Source of the DNA: Thermohalobaculum sp039185235
GTDB lineage: Bacteria; Pseudomonadota; Alphaproteobacteria; Rhodobacterales; Rhodobacteraceae
Assembly (NCBI GenBank): GCA_039185235.1
Contig: JBCDAS010000065.1
Span: 1-15,532 of the forward strand
Length of the DNA: 15,532 bases
Direction of reading: 5' to 3'
This document shows positions 14,487-15,532 of this stretch, one piece after another. How positions within the stretch are numbered: the first letter of the stretch is position 1; each line of letters starts with the position of its first letter. The position numbers and the translations under genes were made by a program. The notes under the pieces are model-generated. The model saw nothing but the letters and a program-made list of their open reading frames with translations. It was not told the DNA's origin and searched no databases.

Positions 14487-15532
14487 ATGGACGGTGCCAG
14501 CGATATGCAGCTCAAGGACCTCTACGAAATCGGCGAGATCCCACCGCTCGGCCATGTACCTAAGCAAATGTACGCTTGGTGCATCCGCCAAGAGCGTGAG
14601 GGCGAGCCCGAGACCGCGATGCAGACCGAGGTGGTGGATGTGCCCAGCCTCGACAGCCACGAAGTGCTGGTGCTCGTGATGGCGGCGGGCGTGAACTACA
14701 ATGGCGTCTGGGCCTCGCTCGGTGTTCCGATAAGCATGTTCGACGTCCATAAACAGCCCTATCACATCGCGGGTTCAGATGCCTCGGGCATCGTCTGGGC
14801 CGTTGGCGACAAAGTCACCCGTTGGAAGGTGGGCGACGAGGTTGTGATCCACTGCAACCAGGACGATGGCGATGACGAGCACTGCAACGGCGGCGACCCG
14901 ATGTACTCGCCCAGCCAGCGAATTTGGGGCTATGAGACGCCAAATGGCTCCTTCGCACAGTTCACCAACGTCCAAGCGCAGCAGCTGATGCCCCGGCCAA
15001 AGCATCTGACTTGGGAGGAATCGGCCTGTTACACGCTGACGCTTGCGACCGCCTACCGGATGCTCTTTGGCCATGAGCCCCATGACCTGAAGCCCGGCCA
15101 GAACGTTCTGGTCTGGGGCGCCTCCGGCGGCTTGGGCTCTTACGCGATCCAGTTGATCAACACCGCGGGCGCCAATGCGATCGGAGTGATCTCGGACGAG
15201 GACAAACGCCAGTTCGTCCTGGATCTTGGCGCCAAAGGGGTCATCAACCGCAAAGATTTCAACTGCTGGGGCCAACTGCCTGAGGTGAACACGCCGGAAT
15301 ACAAGGAGTGGTTCGCCGAGGCGCGCAAGTTCGGCAAAGCGATCTGGGACATCACCGGCAAAGGTGTAAATGTCGATATGGTCTTCGAACACCCGGGCGA
15401 GGCGACTTTCCCCGTCTCGACTTTCGTGGTGAAGAAGGGCGGCATGGTCGTCATCTGCGCAGGCACCACCGGCTATAACTGCACCTTCGATGTCCGTTAC
15501 ATGTGGATGCACCAAAAGCGTCTGCAGGGATC
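14487..15532 (+). CDS. ccr: crotonyl-CoA carboxylase/reductase, 3' end outside window
   Basis: Ccr reductively carboxylates crotonyl-CoA with CO2 and NADPH to (2S)-ethylmalonyl-CoA, the key step of the ethylmalonyl-CoA pathway. The window holds the first 348 residues and no stop; the family has about 425-450, so roughly 80-100 residues are missing. It is an MDR-type (quinone oxidoreductase-like) protein. AGVNYNGVW (67-75) and WGYETPNGSFAQF (147-159) match the active-site regions holding the CO2-binding Asn and Phe-Glu pair of the Kitasatospora enzyme, here with Tyr149-Glu150. The NADPH loop is GASGGLGSYAIQ (211-222), and FEHPGEATFP (300-309) is a family signature. The CO2-binding His of the GSHFAN motif should lie just past the window end, which stops after RLQG. 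The ATG has AAGGGAG eight bases upstream. It is oriented away from meaA, with two genes between. Confidence 0.97.
   Translation, partial: MDGASDMQLKDLYEIGEIPPLGHVPKQMYAWCIRQEREGEPETAMQTEVVDVPSLDSHEVLVLVMAAGVNYNGVWASLGVPISMFDVHKQPYHIAGSDASGIVWAVGDKVTRWKVGDEVVIHCNQDDGDDEHCNGGDPMYSPSQRIWGYETPNGSFAQFTNVQAQQLMPRPKHLTWEESACYTLTLATAYRMLFGHEPHDLKPGQNVLVWGASGGLGSYAIQLINTAGANAIGVISDEDKRQFVLDLGAKGVINRKDFNCWGQLPEVNTPEYKEWFAEARKFGKAIWDITGKGVNVDMVFEHPGEATFPVSTFVVKKGGMVVICAGTTGYNCTFDVRYMWMHQKRLQG

Noticed and set aside
14775..15515. A 246-codon open frame on the minus strand at the window end.
   Set aside because: It is antisense to ccr, whose plus-strand translation contains all expected family motifs.
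1..15532. tRNA, rRNA, CRISPR array, insertion sequence, phage or toxin-antitoxin genes.
   Set aside because: Reading both strands showed no cloverleaf-type segment, repeat-spacer array, transposase or integrase motif, or small paired genes; intergenic gaps are all under 250 bp.

Overview
The window reads as chromosomal DNA from an alphaproteobacterium, most likely a member of the Rhodobacterales. The evidence is high-GC coding sequence with NNC/NNG-rich codons, frequent GTG and TTG starts, the gene order phoH-ybeY-corC-lnt-(HTH regulator)-metK, and the two signature enzymes of the ethylmalonyl-CoA pathway (meaA/ecm and ccr). Nearly all of it is coding. I see no tRNA, rRNA, CRISPR array, insertion sequence, phage gene or integration scar. 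The assignment rests on recognised protein motifs and gene order, not on a database search.

Left part (1-4163, + strand): a tightly packed operon of phoH, ybeY, corC and lnt. Two of its junctions are identical 4-bp GTGA stop/start overlaps, and the third gap is 5 bp, so translation is probably coupled. The set joins an RNA-linked NTPase, the rRNA-processing endonuclease YbeY, a CBS-domain membrane-associated protein and apolipoprotein N-acyltransferase. Next (4150-7283, + strand) come a small HTH regulator with a TTGACA promoter inside the end of lnt, metK with its own sigma-70-type promoter, a GNAT acetyltransferase whose Shine-Dalgarno sequence is partly buried in a strong hairpin, and trmB, closed by a terminator hairpin with a T-run.

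Middle (7284-9907): a 248-bp gap with several hairpins and a four-run G-quadruplex motif precedes a lone Lhr-Core type DEXH helicase. This family is usually found beside a DNA ligase, a nuclease and a phosphoesterase, none of which is adjacent here. The helicase converges on meaA, and a hairpin between the two resembles the one after trmB.

Right part (9946-15532): meaA (- strand) is divergent from a PlsB-like glycerolipid acyltransferase, a six-helix membrane protein of unknown function, and the start of ccr, which runs off the window. Ccr makes ethylmalonyl-CoA from crotonyl-CoA and CO2, and MeaA/Ecm converts it (after epimerisation) to methylsuccinyl-CoA, so the two pathway enzymes bracket a lipid-synthesis gene and a membrane protein. 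The upstream regions of both meaA and ccr carry a related TGC-N2-TGCAGCA element, and the ccr upstream region also has a 14-bp direct repeat. These are candidate operators.

I did not find a convincing new multi-gene system. The most interesting leads are non-coding: the candidate shared operators, the G-quadruplex with competing stems before the helicase, and the hairpin over the GNAT ribosome-binding site.
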